Part shown: positions 28,253 to 36,918 of the stretch, piece after piece | How the letters are laid out: every line of letters starts with the position of its first letter | Position numbering within the stretch: the stretch's first letter is position 1 | DNA from: Gammaproteobacteria bacterium | GTDB lineage: Bacteria > Pseudomonadota > Gammaproteobacteria > Steroidobacterales > Steroidobacteraceae | Direction: 5' to 3' | Length of the DNA: 64,000 bases | Assembly (NCBI GenBank): GCA_028293725.1 | Contig: JAQGOE010000243.1 | Span: 1-64,000, forward strand | The notes under the pieces: model-generated | What the model saw: the letters and a program-made list of their open reading frames with translations, nothing else | Database searches by the model: none | Told to the model about the DNA's origin: nothing | Program-made: the position numbers and the translations under genes

Positions 28253-29068
28253 TTACACCTGCGCGCGGCTCCATCGCACGAGGATGCGCATCAATCCGGC
28301 TGCCCGCACCTGCCCGGAGAAGACTGCGCGGGCAACCGTGAACAGTGCCGGTAAAGGCCGCATGCGGGGCGCCGCCAGCACCGTGTAAGGCATTCTCAAG
28401 CTCAGATCCGGCCTCGGTGGGAGGTCTCCGGTGCAGTGCGACGAGTCATGTGTAAGAACCAGGCTGCAGGGTTGGAACCCGGCAACATCGACTCGAATCG
28501 TCGCCGCACGATGTTTGAGCATACGTTGCCATGACGGGCGCGATCGAAGCTTGTCACCGAACTCCTGTAGCTTGCCGCACAGGGCGCGATCACTGAGGAT
28601 CTTCCGATACTGCGTAGTGACCGTCGGGATCATTCGATGGCCGAATTTCCGTTTGTAGACGCGGTTATAGAGCTCCGGTGAGGAAAATCCAGCGCGCAAC
28701 ACGACGGACCGGTCCGCAAGGCGAGGTGCGGCATAGAGATAGGCCTGTTGGGGAAGCCCGACCCCGCGCGATTCCGACCGTACTGCAAAGTCACCTTCGA
28801 TGCTGCAGGGGACATCCAGCCCGGGTAACAGACGCAGCGAGCGCACCGAGACGTGAAAACAGGCTACCGGCGTTCCCTCGTCCGTGAACACGGCAACATC
28901 CGCCGGCACGAACCCGGGGCGGCTCGAGTGCTTCCAACGCCAGAAATCACCGTCGCCCCACTTCTCCCCGAAGCTCTCCCTGAGTATCGCCACGATGTCC
29001 GGCTCCAACCCAACGGTGTAGTCCCGAATCTCGAGAGGCTGAAGGAGTTGCGTCGATCTGTCGCCCAT
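28253..29068 (-). CDS. GNAT-family N-acetyltransferase-like protein
   Basis: A 271-residue soluble protein with an acetyltransferase-like layout: DFWRWKHSSRPGFVP, VACFHVSVRSLRLLPGLDVP, then GDFAVRSESRGVGLPQQAYLY, where RSESRGVGL matches the acetyl-CoA pyrophosphate loop (R-x-x-G-x-G/A). The opening RDYTVGLEPDIVAILRESFG is seen in Eis-like GNATs. It is the second of two tandem GNAT genes, 11 bases after its neighbour. Substrate unknown. Confidence 0.7.
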   Translation of the reverse strand: MGDRSTQLLQPLEIRDYTVGLEPDIVAILRESFGEKWGDGDFWRWKHSSRPGFVPADVAVFTDEGTPVACFHVSVRSLRLLPGLDVPCSIEGDFAVRSESRGVGLPQQAYLYAAPRLADRSVVLRAGFSSPELYNRVYKRKFGHRMIPTVTTQYRKILSDRALCGKLQEFGDKLRSRPSWQRMLKHRAATIRVDVAGFQPCSLVLTHDSSHCTGDLPPRPDLSLRMPYTVLAAPRMRPLPALFTVARAVFSGQVRAAGLMRILVRWSRAQV

Positions 29069-29079
29069 CAGTGCTATGC

Positions 29080-29889
29080 CTAGAAACCGTCGTACGGCGG
29101 CAGATGCCAGTCAGCGTCGATGACGAGTGCGTGCAGCACTTCGCGAGCCTCGGCAGCACTCGAGTCAGATTCTATTTCGAGTTGCGCACCAGCCAGCAAT
29201 GCCTCCACCGACACCCGGCAGAAAATCAACTCGGTGAGGGAGCTGAGGTCGATGCGGACAACACAATCACGTGGGTATTCGGCAGCGCCGCTGACATCGT
29301 CCACCTGCACGCTGGGATGGAGCCGGACCCACAAGCGTCGCATCAGCAGGAACGGGTATTGTCCCGGGGTCAATTCGAACGTCAAGGTGTTGAGGCGCAG
29401 CGACCGCAAGCGCGAGCGTCGTGCAGTCAGGAGCTGTTGCAACAGTTCCTGGGGATTCAATATTCCGATGCTGAAGTAATCGGACCGCTCCACAACATAG
29501 CCTGCTTCACGCAGCGCCGCGTCGAACGCATGGTCCGACGCCGGCAGCGAGAACATCAGGGCGTCGCAGTCACGCGACCGAGCGCACTCTTCGAGTGCGT
29601 CGACCATCTCTTTTATATAGGATCGCCGCGTTTTGGGACGCTGGTCCGGATCCACGGCAAAATCCAGAACACTCCCATCCGGGCTCAGGACCGCATAAGC
29701 GCCGAGCTTGCCCTCGCTTTCGAGTACGAGGAGATCCGTTGTCCGGATGCCGGGTCGTCCAAGGATGCTCCAACGCCAGTTCTCGAGGGTCCTCGGCACC
29801 CAACCCGCATACGGCGCCAGGCTGCGGTTAGACAGCTCGATGATGAGATTTTCGTCTCCCGGCCGATAGGTGCGTACCTGGCTCGCCAC
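29080..29889 (-). CDS. GNAT acetyltransferase with C-terminal SCP2-like domain
   Basis: A 269-residue two-domain protein. The N-terminal ~150 residues are GNAT-like (VRTYRPGDENLIIELSNRSL, YAVLSPDGSVLDFAVDP). The C-terminal ~80 residues look like the sterol-carrier-type domain of Eis proteins (VVRIDLSSLTELIFCRVSVE then EREVLHALV-like AAEAREVLHALVI). Translation begins with GTG at 29889. It forms a pair with the GNAT gene 11 bases downstream, which lacks the SCP2-like part. The joint substrate is unknown. Confidence 0.7.
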   Translation of the reverse strand: MASQVRTYRPGDENLIIELSNRSLAPYAGWVPRTLENWRWSILGRPGIRTTDLLVLESEGKLGAYAVLSPDGSVLDFAVDPDQRPKTRRSYIKEMVDALEECARSRDCDALMFSLPASDHAFDAALREAGYVVERSDYFSIGILNPQELLQQLLTARRSRLRSLRLNTLTFELTPGQYPFLLMRRLWVRLHPSVQVDDVSGAAEYPRDCVVRIDLSSLTELIFCRVSVEALLAGAQLEIESDSSAAEAREVLHALVIDADWHLPPYDGF

Positions 29890-29987
29890 AGACTTCTTTG
29901 CAAATTGTAACTGACCCAGCGTATGACACTTGTTCTACAGGCGCCAGGGAGCCCCGGCCCCCGGTTCCCGGTTTGTGATGGGAGTCG

Positions 29988-30830
29988 CTAACCCTCCAAC
30001 CCGCTCAGTTGCAGCGAAATCTCCCAAAGCCTGCGCGCGTCCGCGTCATTCTGAGCTTCCGCGGTTGGCACCGCTTCCTTGCACTTTTCGAAGTACTTGC
30101 CAGTGACACCATCGACCTCGGGCGAGGACGCTAGATAAATGAGCGTTTTCGCACCCTCTGCCGGCGTCAATGCAAACTTCTTGGCTCCCTTCACCATCAG
30201 TGAGGTCAAGCCACCGCTGGCGTCCGCGAATCGAGTGGCGACAAAGCCGGGATGGAGACAATTGGCCGTCACGCCACTTCCCGCGAGGCGACGCGCCAGC
30301 TCCCGGGTGAACAGAATGTTCATCAGCTTGGAGCGGCCATACATGCCGAACCCGCTATAACCCTTCTCCAACTGCAGATCGCTGAAGTCCAGCTTTGCGC
30401 GCTTATGTGCGTCTGACGCCGTGGACACAATGCGGGCTCCCGGCGTTGCTTGCAGCCGCGCCAGGAGTAGATTCGTCACCACGAAATACGCGATGTGATT
30501 CGTGGCGAATGTCATTTCCAACGCGTCCCCGGTCACTTGTCGCGTCCCGAATAGCGCGCCGGCGTTGTTGATGAGCACGTCAATCCGTGTCTCGCTCCCC
30601 GCGATCACTTCGGCCACGCGCTTCATCTCGGCGAGACGGGAGAGATTGGCGTAGTGAACAACGTGACGCAGGCCAGGAGCGGCGGCCTCGATACGCTCGA
30701 GTGTGTGCTCGCCACGGACGCGGTCGCGAGCGATTAAAACGATCCGTGCACCCTGCTGCGCGAGTGTGCAAGCCGCGACCTCCCCTATACCCGAAGTCGC
30801 ACCAGTGATGACGACAGTTTTTCCGTGCAT
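29988..30830 (-). CDS. Short-chain dehydrogenase/reductase (retinol-dehydrogenase-like)
   Basis: A 280-residue NAD(P)-dependent oxidoreductase of the SDR family. The cofactor motif TGATSGIG, the NNAG motif (INNAGALFG), the catalytic Ser in STASDAH and the catalytic Tyr/Lys in YGRSK are all present. Members closest in pattern reduce or oxidise retinoid- or steroid-like substrates, but substrate cannot be told. GGAGGAG precedes the ATG by 7 bases. Confidence 0.92.
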   Translation of the reverse strand: MHGKTVVITGATSGIGEVAACTLAQQGARIVLIARDRVRGEHTLERIEAAAPGLRHVVHYANLSRLAEMKRVAEVIAGSETRIDVLINNAGALFGTRQVTGDALEMTFATNHIAYFVVTNLLLARLQATPGARIVSTASDAHKRAKLDFSDLQLEKGYSGFGMYGRSKLMNILFTRELARRLAGSGVTANCLHPGFVATRFADASGGLTSLMVKGAKKFALTPAEGAKTLIYLASSPEVDGVTGKYFEKCKEAVPTAEAQNDADARRLWEISLQLSGLEG

Positions 30831-30887
30831 CGCACTCGCTCCTCCACTGGACGAATTCCCACGTCGCAGTTTCCCGTCACTGTTGGC

Positions 30888-32024
30888 TCAGCGCGAGCAC
30901 CCCCCCGCGATGGCGTTCAGCAGTTCGTCATTCCGGTCCGAGCCCAGGTCCCAAAACATCATGCCACCGAGATGTCTCTCCCGAACGTAACACACTTTGT
31001 TCGCGATGGATTGCGGATCGTCATATGAAATGAAGGTCCTGGAAGCGCTGTTCCACAGATACGGCGCCTGTGCATGCTCGTCCCAGTAGCGCACGAATCC
31101 CTGTTTGCCAATGAACTTCCCGACCAACTCGTCGTAACTGTGATCGCCTTCGTAGTGCTCGTAGGGTTGCTTGATCCCGTTGTTCAGTGAAGTGACCCCC
31201 GCGAACCCACGACCGTAGAACGGCACTCCCAGCACGATCTTTGCGGATGGCACGCCCGCGGCCAGGTACTGCTTGACGGCTGCGTCGCCGTTGCGATCGG
31301 TCGCGGAGGAAAATTGCGAAGGATATAAGCCGGCTTGATGACCCGTCGTGGACGTGAGGCTGTTGAAGAAGTCATAAGCCATCTCGTTGATCCAGTCGAC
31401 ATACACGTGGAGTTTGCTCATCTCCACGTGATCGAAGTACTCCCGATCGGCGGTAGCGATGGTGAGAATATAGCGGCCGCTCCCGGCGCGACCCCGAGTG
31501 TCGCTCTCGGCATCGAACTCTTCGCGCAGGGTCTTCAGGAGGAGTGTGAAGTTCTGCTTGTCTTCAGCACGATATTTGATCCCGGCAACACCCTGCCCGG
31601 GGTATTCCCAGTCCAGGTCGATACCGTCGAGAGCGTATTCTCGCAGCAGCGCGACGGCACTGCGTGCAAATGTACGCCGCGACGAATCGGTGAGCGCCGC
31701 ATCCGAAAATCCGTCGGCCAACCAACCACCGACGGAGACGATCACTTTCAGCTTTGGGTTCTGCTTCTTCAAGGCGCGCAGCTTCGCCAGGTCATCGGCA
31801 ACACCCGGCTGATCCAACAGCGCCCGACCGGCGTCGATGCGTGCGAAAGAGAAGTTGATGTGTGTCAGCTTTTCCGCGTGAATCACCGCGGGAATCGACC
31901 CGCCCTGCACATAGGCTACGACTCGGGACCCGGCCTCAGCGCTCGGGGTGTGCTGACTCTCCGCCGCCGCCGCGGCTGCGCACATCCATAACATTCCAGT
32001 TGCCAACAGCCGGGCGATAGACAT
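30888..32024 (-). CDS. Secreted GH18 chitinase-like hydrolase
   Basis: A 378-residue exported family 18 glycoside hydrolase. A signal peptide (LLATGMLWMCAAAAAA) precedes a TIM barrel with KVIVSVGGWLADGFSD and the catalytic DGIDLDWEYP (Glu140 is the acid), plus VLGVPFYGRGF and GGMMFWDLGSD. It probably degrades chitin or a related N-acetylglucosamine polymer. ATG 32024 is preferred (GAGG upstream), although ATG 32039 is in frame. Either start lies inside the 3' end of the alpha/beta hydrolase gene, an 89-104 base overlap. Confidence 0.9.
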   Translation of the reverse strand: MSIARLLATGMLWMCAAAAAAESQHTPSAEAGSRVVAYVQGGSIPAVIHAEKLTHINFSFARIDAGRALLDQPGVADDLAKLRALKKQNPKLKVIVSVGGWLADGFSDAALTDSSRRTFARSAVALLREYALDGIDLDWEYPGQGVAGIKYRAEDKQNFTLLLKTLREEFDAESDTRGRAGSGRYILTIATADREYFDHVEMSKLHVYVDWINEMAYDFFNSLTSTTGHQAGLYPSQFSSATDRNGDAAVKQYLAAGVPSAKIVLGVPFYGRGFAGVTSLNNGIKQPYEHYEGDHSYDELVGKFIGKQGFVRYWDEHAQAPYLWNSASRTFISYDDPQSIANKVCYVRERHLGGMMFWDLGSDRNDELLNAIAGGCSR

Positions 32025-32985
32025 TCTCGATAACCTCATGGCGTCTCAGAAACCCGAAAACGAGAGCCGCGATCTCGTCCGGACTCTCCATTGTCGCAAA
32101 ATGCACGGTATCCAGAATGTGAATCTCGGCGCGAGGAGCGTCACGAAGATAAGCCAGTGCGCCGGGTGTGGTGAAAAAGTCGTCGCGACTTCCCCAGAGC
32201 ACGAGTACCGGAGCGGACGTCTGGCGCAGAGCCGCTTGCCACGTGGGATACTTCGCAACGTTTGATCCGTAATCGAACCAGAGATCATTGCGTGCCTCGA
32301 TCACTCCGGGCCTTTGCTCAGACGCCAGCATTAACAACACGGCGTCCGGGCTCAATTGCTGACTCTCGGTCCAATTCGACGCGCTGGGAAATGCGAGATT
32401 GCCGACGTAGTCCTTGCGGCGCTTGTCAACGGCGGCGTTGCGCTTCACCCAGTGTTGCCTCAACTCGCCATTAGGATCCTGTGCGGCAGGAAACCCGTCG
32501 AGATGAATGACCCCATTTTGGATGATCATCACCGTGACCGCCGCGGGGTTTTCGGTCAGCAGCCGAAAGCCGACCGGAACTCCGTAATCCTGCATATACA
32601 AGCCATATCGCTCGACCCCACGCGCCGTCAGAAACTTTCTGACCGTCTCGGCCAAATGGTCGAACGTATACCGATAAGACTGGTGATCCGGCGCACCCGA
32701 GTAGCCGAATGACGGGTAGTCGACAGCGAGGACGTGAACAGATCCCGAGTCGACCAGATGTTCCATCAACTCCTGATACATGATCGAGGAAGACGGGTTC
32801 CCGTGTAGAAAGACGATCGTGGGTGCCTTGACGGGGCCACCTTCTCGAAAGAACAGTTGGATTCCGTCAACGCTCTGCCAACCATAGGACAGATGCGCCG
32901 CGCTCGCTGTCCGCGCGCCAAAGAAGGTGAACAAAAGCAACAAAAACAGGCTCAACCTGGAGATCGCTCGCGGCGTCGTGACCAT
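31936..32985 (-). CDS. Exported alpha/beta hydrolase (epoxide hydrolase/haloalkane dehalogenase-like)
   Basis: A 349-residue hydrolase with a signal peptide (LFLLLLFTFFGARTASA). The fold signature includes the oxyanion motif FLHGNPSSSIMYQEL, DYPSFGYSG, a nucleophile elbow with Asp (MQDYGVPVG), VLWGSRDDFF and the catalytic His in DTVHFATMESP. The normal end of the family would be near FGFLRRHE. About 30 further residues (ENVYRPAVGNWNVMDVR onward) are Gly/Ser/Glu-rich and overlap the chitinase start, so this tail may be a stop-loss extension. Confidence 0.85.
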   Translation of the reverse strand: MVTTPRAISRLSLFLLLLFTFFGARTASAAHLSYGWQSVDGIQLFFREGGPVKAPTIVFLHGNPSSSIMYQELMEHLVDSGSVHVLAVDYPSFGYSGAPDHQSYRYTFDHLAETVRKFLTARGVERYGLYMQDYGVPVGFRLLTENPAAVTVMIIQNGVIHLDGFPAAQDPNGELRQHWVKRNAAVDKRRKDYVGNLAFPSASNWTESQQLSPDAVLLMLASEQRPGVIEARNDLWFDYGSNVAKYPTWQAALRQTSAPVLVLWGSRDDFFTTPGALAYLRDAPRAEIHILDTVHFATMESPDEIAALVFGFLRRHEVIENVYRPAVGNWNVMDVRSRGGGGESAHPER

Positions 32986-33068
32986 CGGAAGTTCCGTCAG
33001 CGGTGATCACTCGAGCCTACACCGCGGGAAACGCCGGATCGGCCAACTATAGGGCGTATTCGGACTCA

Positions 33069-33422
33069 CTACGAAAAGCAGGGGCCGAGCTCGCGCACCT
33101 CGATGGTCGCCCATTGTGCGGCCGGGCATTCACGCGCGATGTCGATCGCCTGCTCCCGCGTCTCGCACGTAAGTAAGAAGAAACCGCCGATTACCTCCTT
33201 GGTTTCGGCAAACGGACCATCCGTAATCATCGCTGAATCGTCTCGCAACTTCACTCGTGCGCCCGAAGCGTCGCCCTTGAGAGATTGACTCATCACGAGC
33301 AAGCCGCGTTGCTTGAGGTCCTCGCTGAAGTTCACCATGCGCGCGTAGACGGCGTGGCCCTCGGCATCCGTCCGTGTATCGCGTTGTCCCTTGGGCTCAA
33401 TCACCAGAAGCATGTACGCCAT
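33069..33422 (-). CDS. YCII-related (DGPF domain) protein
   Basis: A small 117-residue cytoplasmic protein of the YCII/DGPF family. The family signature is clear: AYMLLVIEP near the start, then ITDGPFAETKEVIGGFFLLTCETREQAIDIA and VEVRELGP-like IEVRELGP at the end. GAGGGG lies 6 bases before ATG 33422. Members often accompany an ECF sigma factor; none is adjacent here. Biochemical role uncertain. Confidence 0.9.
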   Translation of the reverse strand: MAYMLLVIEPKGQRDTRTDAEGHAVYARMVNFSEDLKQRGLLVMSQSLKGDASGARVKLRDDSAMITDGPFAETKEVIGGFFLLTCETREQAIDIARECPAAQWATIEVRELGPCFS

Positions 33423-33560
33423 GACATCCCCTCTATCCCTCCCCTGTACCGCGGGGAATAACAAGAGTATCGCTGATTTTACGCACAGGAGTCTCCTGGT
33501 CCTGACCGTGCCGGCGAGTTCCCGCTTATGATGCGGAAACCACCGAACGGGAGCCTCCGA

Positions 33561-34907
33561 ATGCCCTTGGAGATCGATCGAAGGCGCATGATCGCCAATT
33601 TGACCGGCAGCGTACTGGCCTTATCGATCTTTACCGGTGCCCGAGCGTCAAAGAGCGCCGAGCCTCGCATCGACGCCAGGCGACTGCAGGGCACCCTGGA
33701 AGAGTTGAGCACCTTCGGACGACCGACCGGCGGGAGCTTTGTGGACGGTGTCAGCAGGGTGGCCTACTCCGATGCGGATGTCGCCGGCCGCGCCTATGCC
33801 ATGGGACTCATGAAGGATGCCGGTCTCGCTCCGGTCATCGACCCGGCCGGCAACATCATCGGCCGACGCCCCGGGCTCGACCGGGCGGCGCGACCCATTC
33901 TGATGGGCTCGCATATCGATTCAGTCCCGAGCGGGGGCAATTTCGACGGCGATGTGGGCTCGATGGCGGCGATCGAGGTGGTACGCACATTAAACGACCA
34001 CCAGATCAGGACCCGCCATCCCCTCGAGGTCACCTTGTGGTCGAATGAAGAAGGCGGCCCGTTTGGCAGCGCCGCCGTCGTCGAGCCGGTGACGCAAGAG
34101 ACGTTGGCGTTGCCTTTCAACGGAGTCACCATGCGCGACGGTCTACGCCGCATCGGTGGGGATCCGGATCGAATTGCCGAGGCGGTGCGGCCCGCCGGAT
34201 CGTTGCATTGCTACCTGGAGCTTCACATCGAACAGGGCGGCATCCTGGCGAATTCGGCCATTCCGATCGGCGTTGTGGATGGCATCGTCAGTATCGACGA
34301 GTATGTCGTCGAGGTGCATGGCTTCGCCAATCACGCCGGTACCACCCCCATGGGAGAGCGTCGCGACGCGCTGCTCGCAGCCTCGAAGTTGGTCGAAGCG
34401 GTGCGGGAAATCACCACGCGCACACCCGGGCGGCAGGTTGGCACTGTCGGGCGTTTTCAGGTATTTCCGAACGCGCCCAACGTCATCCCGGGACTCGTCA
34501 AACTCTCCATTGAGTTTCGTGACCTGTCCGCCGATACGGTCGCGAGACTCGGCGCGGAAATCGCCGCCCGCGCGAAGGAAATTGCCGGGCAAACCGACAC
34601 CGAGATTTCGCTACAGCGTGTCGCTCATGATCCGCCGGCGCTCGCGGACCCGTTGCTACAGAAGCAAATCGAGGCAGCAGCCGCGACCCTGAACCTCAAA
34701 ACCATGCACCTGCCGAGCGGCGCAGGTCACGACGCGCAGTTCCTGGCCAAACTCGGGCCCATGGGCATGATTTTCGTGCCGAGCATCGGCGGCATCAGCC
34801 ATTCACCCAAGGAGCTTTCCCGCTGGTCAGACTGTGCGAACGGTGCTGACGTACTCCTGCGGACGGTGCTCCGAGTTGATCGCGCCAAGTTGCAAGCTGC
34901 CGGATAG
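33561..34907 (+). CDS. M20-family Zn amidohydrolase (N-carbamoyl-amino-acid hydrolase/allantoate amidohydrolase type)
   Basis: A 448-residue metallohydrolase that removes carbamoyl or ureido groups in known relatives. Metal-ligand motifs are all present: MGSHIDSVPSGGNFDGDVG, SNEEGGPFG, HIEQGGIL, and GISHSPKE near the C-terminus; GFANHAGTTPMGERRDAL is the dimerisation-domain mark. The N-terminus has a Tat-like leader (IDRRRMIANLTGSVLALS), so it is probably exported, unusual for this family. ATG 33561 is chosen behind GGGAG; two further ATGs lie at 33528 and 33531. Confidence 0.9.
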   Translation: MPLEIDRRRMIANLTGSVLALSIFTGARASKSAEPRIDARRLQGTLEELSTFGRPTGGSFVDGVSRVAYSDADVAGRAYAMGLMKDAGLAPVIDPAGNIIGRRPGLDRAARPILMGSHIDSVPSGGNFDGDVGSMAAIEVVRTLNDHQIRTRHPLEVTLWSNEEGGPFGSAAVVEPVTQETLALPFNGVTMRDGLRRIGGDPDRIAEAVRPAGSLHCYLELHIEQGGILANSAIPIGVVDGIVSIDEYVVEVHGFANHAGTTPMGERRDALLAASKLVEAVREITTRTPGRQVGTVGRFQVFPNAPNVIPGLVKLSIEFRDLSADTVARLGAEIAARAKEIAGQTDTEISLQRVAHDPPALADPLLQKQIEAAAATLNLKTMHLPSGAGHDAQFLAKLGPMGMIFVPSIGGISHSPKELSRWSDCANGADVLLRTVLRVDRAKLQAAG

Positions 34908-34942
34908 CCGAGTCGAGCCGAGGCTGGCAACGCCGGCAGCGA

Positions 34943-36433
34943 TTACCTGGACAGAGCCCTCCGTAACAGCGCCACCCCGTGTGTTATATCCCGTGGCTCC
35001 ACCGCGCCGTACCCCAGTACCAGACCCGAGTTCGGCGCGCCATCGATATAGTATCGATCGAGCGCGTGAATACTCACTCCCTGAGAAAGTAACGACCGTG
35101 AGACGGCACTGAGATCAACGGACCGACGCGCAAGGGCAGTCAGGTGCATGCCGTAGAACGACGGCAAAGGCGTCAGCCAATCACTCAAATTCTCCTGCAG
35201 CAACTTCAACAGCAGTTTGCGCCGCTCGCCGTAAACCTTGCTCATGGTACGAACATGACGCGTCAGATGACCCTCCGAAATGAATTTCGCGACCGCGCGT
35301 TGAATCGGTGTTGAACTATGCCAGTCCAGGCAGTTCTTCGCGGACACGAGTGTGCGCATCGCCCAGGCAGGCGCGACGATAAACCCCAACCGCAGGGCTG
35401 GTAGCATGCACTTCGAGAACGTGCCGACGTAGAACACCGAATTCGCGGCGTCAGAGGTTCGCAGGGCGGGCAAAGGGCTGCCGTCGAAGCGAAATTCGCC
35501 GTCGTAGTCGTCCTCGACAATAACCGCGCCGTACCTAGCCGCGAAGTCGAGCAACTCCTGACGTCGACGTAATGACATGGTCACACCAAGCGGAAATTGG
35601 TGCGACGGGCAGATGCTGATCACGCGCGCGTCCCGTGGCAACTGTTCGACAATGAGTCCTTCCGCATCGACACCGACCGACGCCACCTTCGCGCCGGCCG
35701 CGGCAAACGCGACACGCATGGGGGGATAGTGGGGATCTTCGATTGCAACCACGGTCTGGCTCGGAGTGACCAGGATCCTGGCCAACAGGTCGAATGCCTG
35801 CTGCGCTCCAGAGGTCACCACGATGTCGTCCGGCTGACATGCGACCGCACGCGTCACGGCAATGTGCTTCGCGATGGCGGCACGTAGCGCGTAATTCCCC
35901 TGATTTCCCTGCGGACTCTTGTTTCTCGGTGGTGCCCGTTCCAAACCGCGTAACTGCTTGGCGCTCACGCGGCGGAAGACGTCAAAGGGGAAGCGTCGCC
36001 AGTCCACCAGACCCGGTCTGAAGTCGATACGTACCGGGTCCCGGGTACGCGACGTGTAATCAATCTCGTCCCGCCAGAACCCCATCGCATCGCTGACGTC
36101 CGGCCGCAGCCAGAACTCGTTCAGCGGATAGGCCGGCCTCGATTCGAGACGCTCTGCGGACCGCGGCGGGCCCGGAATCCGGTTCGCAACGAAGGTGCCC
36201 GAGCCACGGCGCGCGGCCAGAAACCCCTCGCTCAACAGTTGCTCATAGACCTTGGCGGCCGTGTTACGCGAGACGCCGAAGTACCGCTCCGCTTTCCGGG
36301 TTGCCGGCAGACGCATGCCGAGCGTCAACCGCCCCTCAACGATCGCCTGCCGAAGTTGACTGCAGAGGGTGTGCGTGGCGTCGCGGGAGCCTTTTTTCGC
36401 CACATCGAGGTCGAGTTCGAACAGTGGATCCAT
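34943..36433 (-). CDS. MocR/PdxR-type transcriptional regulator (GntR HTH + aminotransferase-like domain)
   Basis: A 496-residue fusion regulator. The N-terminal winged helix (AIVEGRLTLGMRLPATRKAE, NTAAKVYEQL) is of GntR type. A linker leads to a fold-type I aminotransferase-like domain with GNYALRAAIA, VVTSGAQQAFDLLARIL, EDDYDGEFRF and the PLP lysine in GTFSKCMLPALRLGF. Such proteins bind PLP and direct-repeat operators. Three direct repeats lie just upstream (36449-36500), and the facing gene is a pseudogene. Confidence 0.93.
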   Translation of the reverse strand: MDPLFELDLDVAKKGSRDATHTLCSQLRQAIVEGRLTLGMRLPATRKAERYFGVSRNTAAKVYEQLLSEGFLAARRGSGTFVANRIPGPPRSAERLESRPAYPLNEFWLRPDVSDAMGFWRDEIDYTSRTRDPVRIDFRPGLVDWRRFPFDVFRRVSAKQLRGLERAPPRNKSPQGNQGNYALRAAIAKHIAVTRAVACQPDDIVVTSGAQQAFDLLARILVTPSQTVVAIEDPHYPPMRVAFAAAGAKVASVGVDAEGLIVEQLPRDARVISICPSHQFPLGVTMSLRRRQELLDFAARYGAVIVEDDYDGEFRFDGSPLPALRTSDAANSVFYVGTFSKCMLPALRLGFIVAPAWAMRTLVSAKNCLDWHSSTPIQRAVAKFISEGHLTRHVRTMSKVYGERRKLLLKLLQENLSDWLTPLPSFYGMHLTALARRSVDLSAVSRSLLSQGVSIHALDRYYIDGAPNSGLVLGYGAVEPRDITHGVALLRRALSR

Positions 36434-36448
36434 CGCTCCTGGCCTTGG

Positions 36449-36500
36449 AAAGTGGCCCCTCGATTTTCCCCGAAGTGGCCCTTCACGGGAAGTAGGCCTC
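36449..36500. promoter_or_regulatory. Three direct repeats, likely MocR operators
   Basis: AAAGTGGCCCCT (36449-36460), GAAGTGGCCCTT (36472-36483) and GAAGTAGGCCTC (36489-36500) are same-orientation repeats spaced 23 and 17 bases apart in the divergent region between the MocR gene and the decayed gene. Direct repeats are the usual MocR operator form, and AAAGTGG resembles the PdxR-type operator as remembered from the literature. Confidence 0.6.
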
Positions 36501-36535
36501 TTGTTCAGATGGAGGTCAATGGATCCGCGGAGCTG

Positions 36536-36846
36536 ATGATGACATTTTCCACGCGTCGCGCCACCCTCGCCCTCCTCGCTGGCATCAGCGCACTAACGCT
36601 GTCGCTACCCGTCGGCGCGGTTGGAGAGGACACACAGCGCCCGGACGCGGCCGAGCACGACGGGCAGCATGACTTCGATTTCAATATCGGAGTCTGGAAC
36701 ACGCATATCAAGCGCCTCACGCACCCGTTGTCAGGCTCGAGCGATTACGTTGAGCTCAATGGCGGGCGTGGTGACAGTGCGCAAATTCTGGGACGACCTG
36801 GGAGGTCAACTGGATCAACGACTACACGCGTGTCAGTACTCCATGA
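36536..36846 (+). pseudogene. Remnant of a secreted DUF1579-like protein with internal deletion and frameshifts
   Basis: The 5' part encodes a signal peptide (ALLAGISALTLSLPVGAVG) and the conserved start HDFDFNIGVWNTHIKRLTHP followed by SDYVELNG. The frame then shifts by +1 to read VVTVRKFWDD, and shifts again to the typical last residues WEVNWINDYTRVSTP with a stop at 36844. The middle half of the family domain, expected between FWDD and WEVNW, is missing. The first gene-start signals (GCGGAG before ATG 36536/36539) survive. DUF1579 relationship is by recall of conserved strings. Confidence 0.7.
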
Positions 36847-36918
36847 GGCGCGGAATCACGTTAACCCGCATTTCTACTCGCGGAGGAAGCGCCGGACTCA
36901 TTCCGGCGCTTCACGCAT

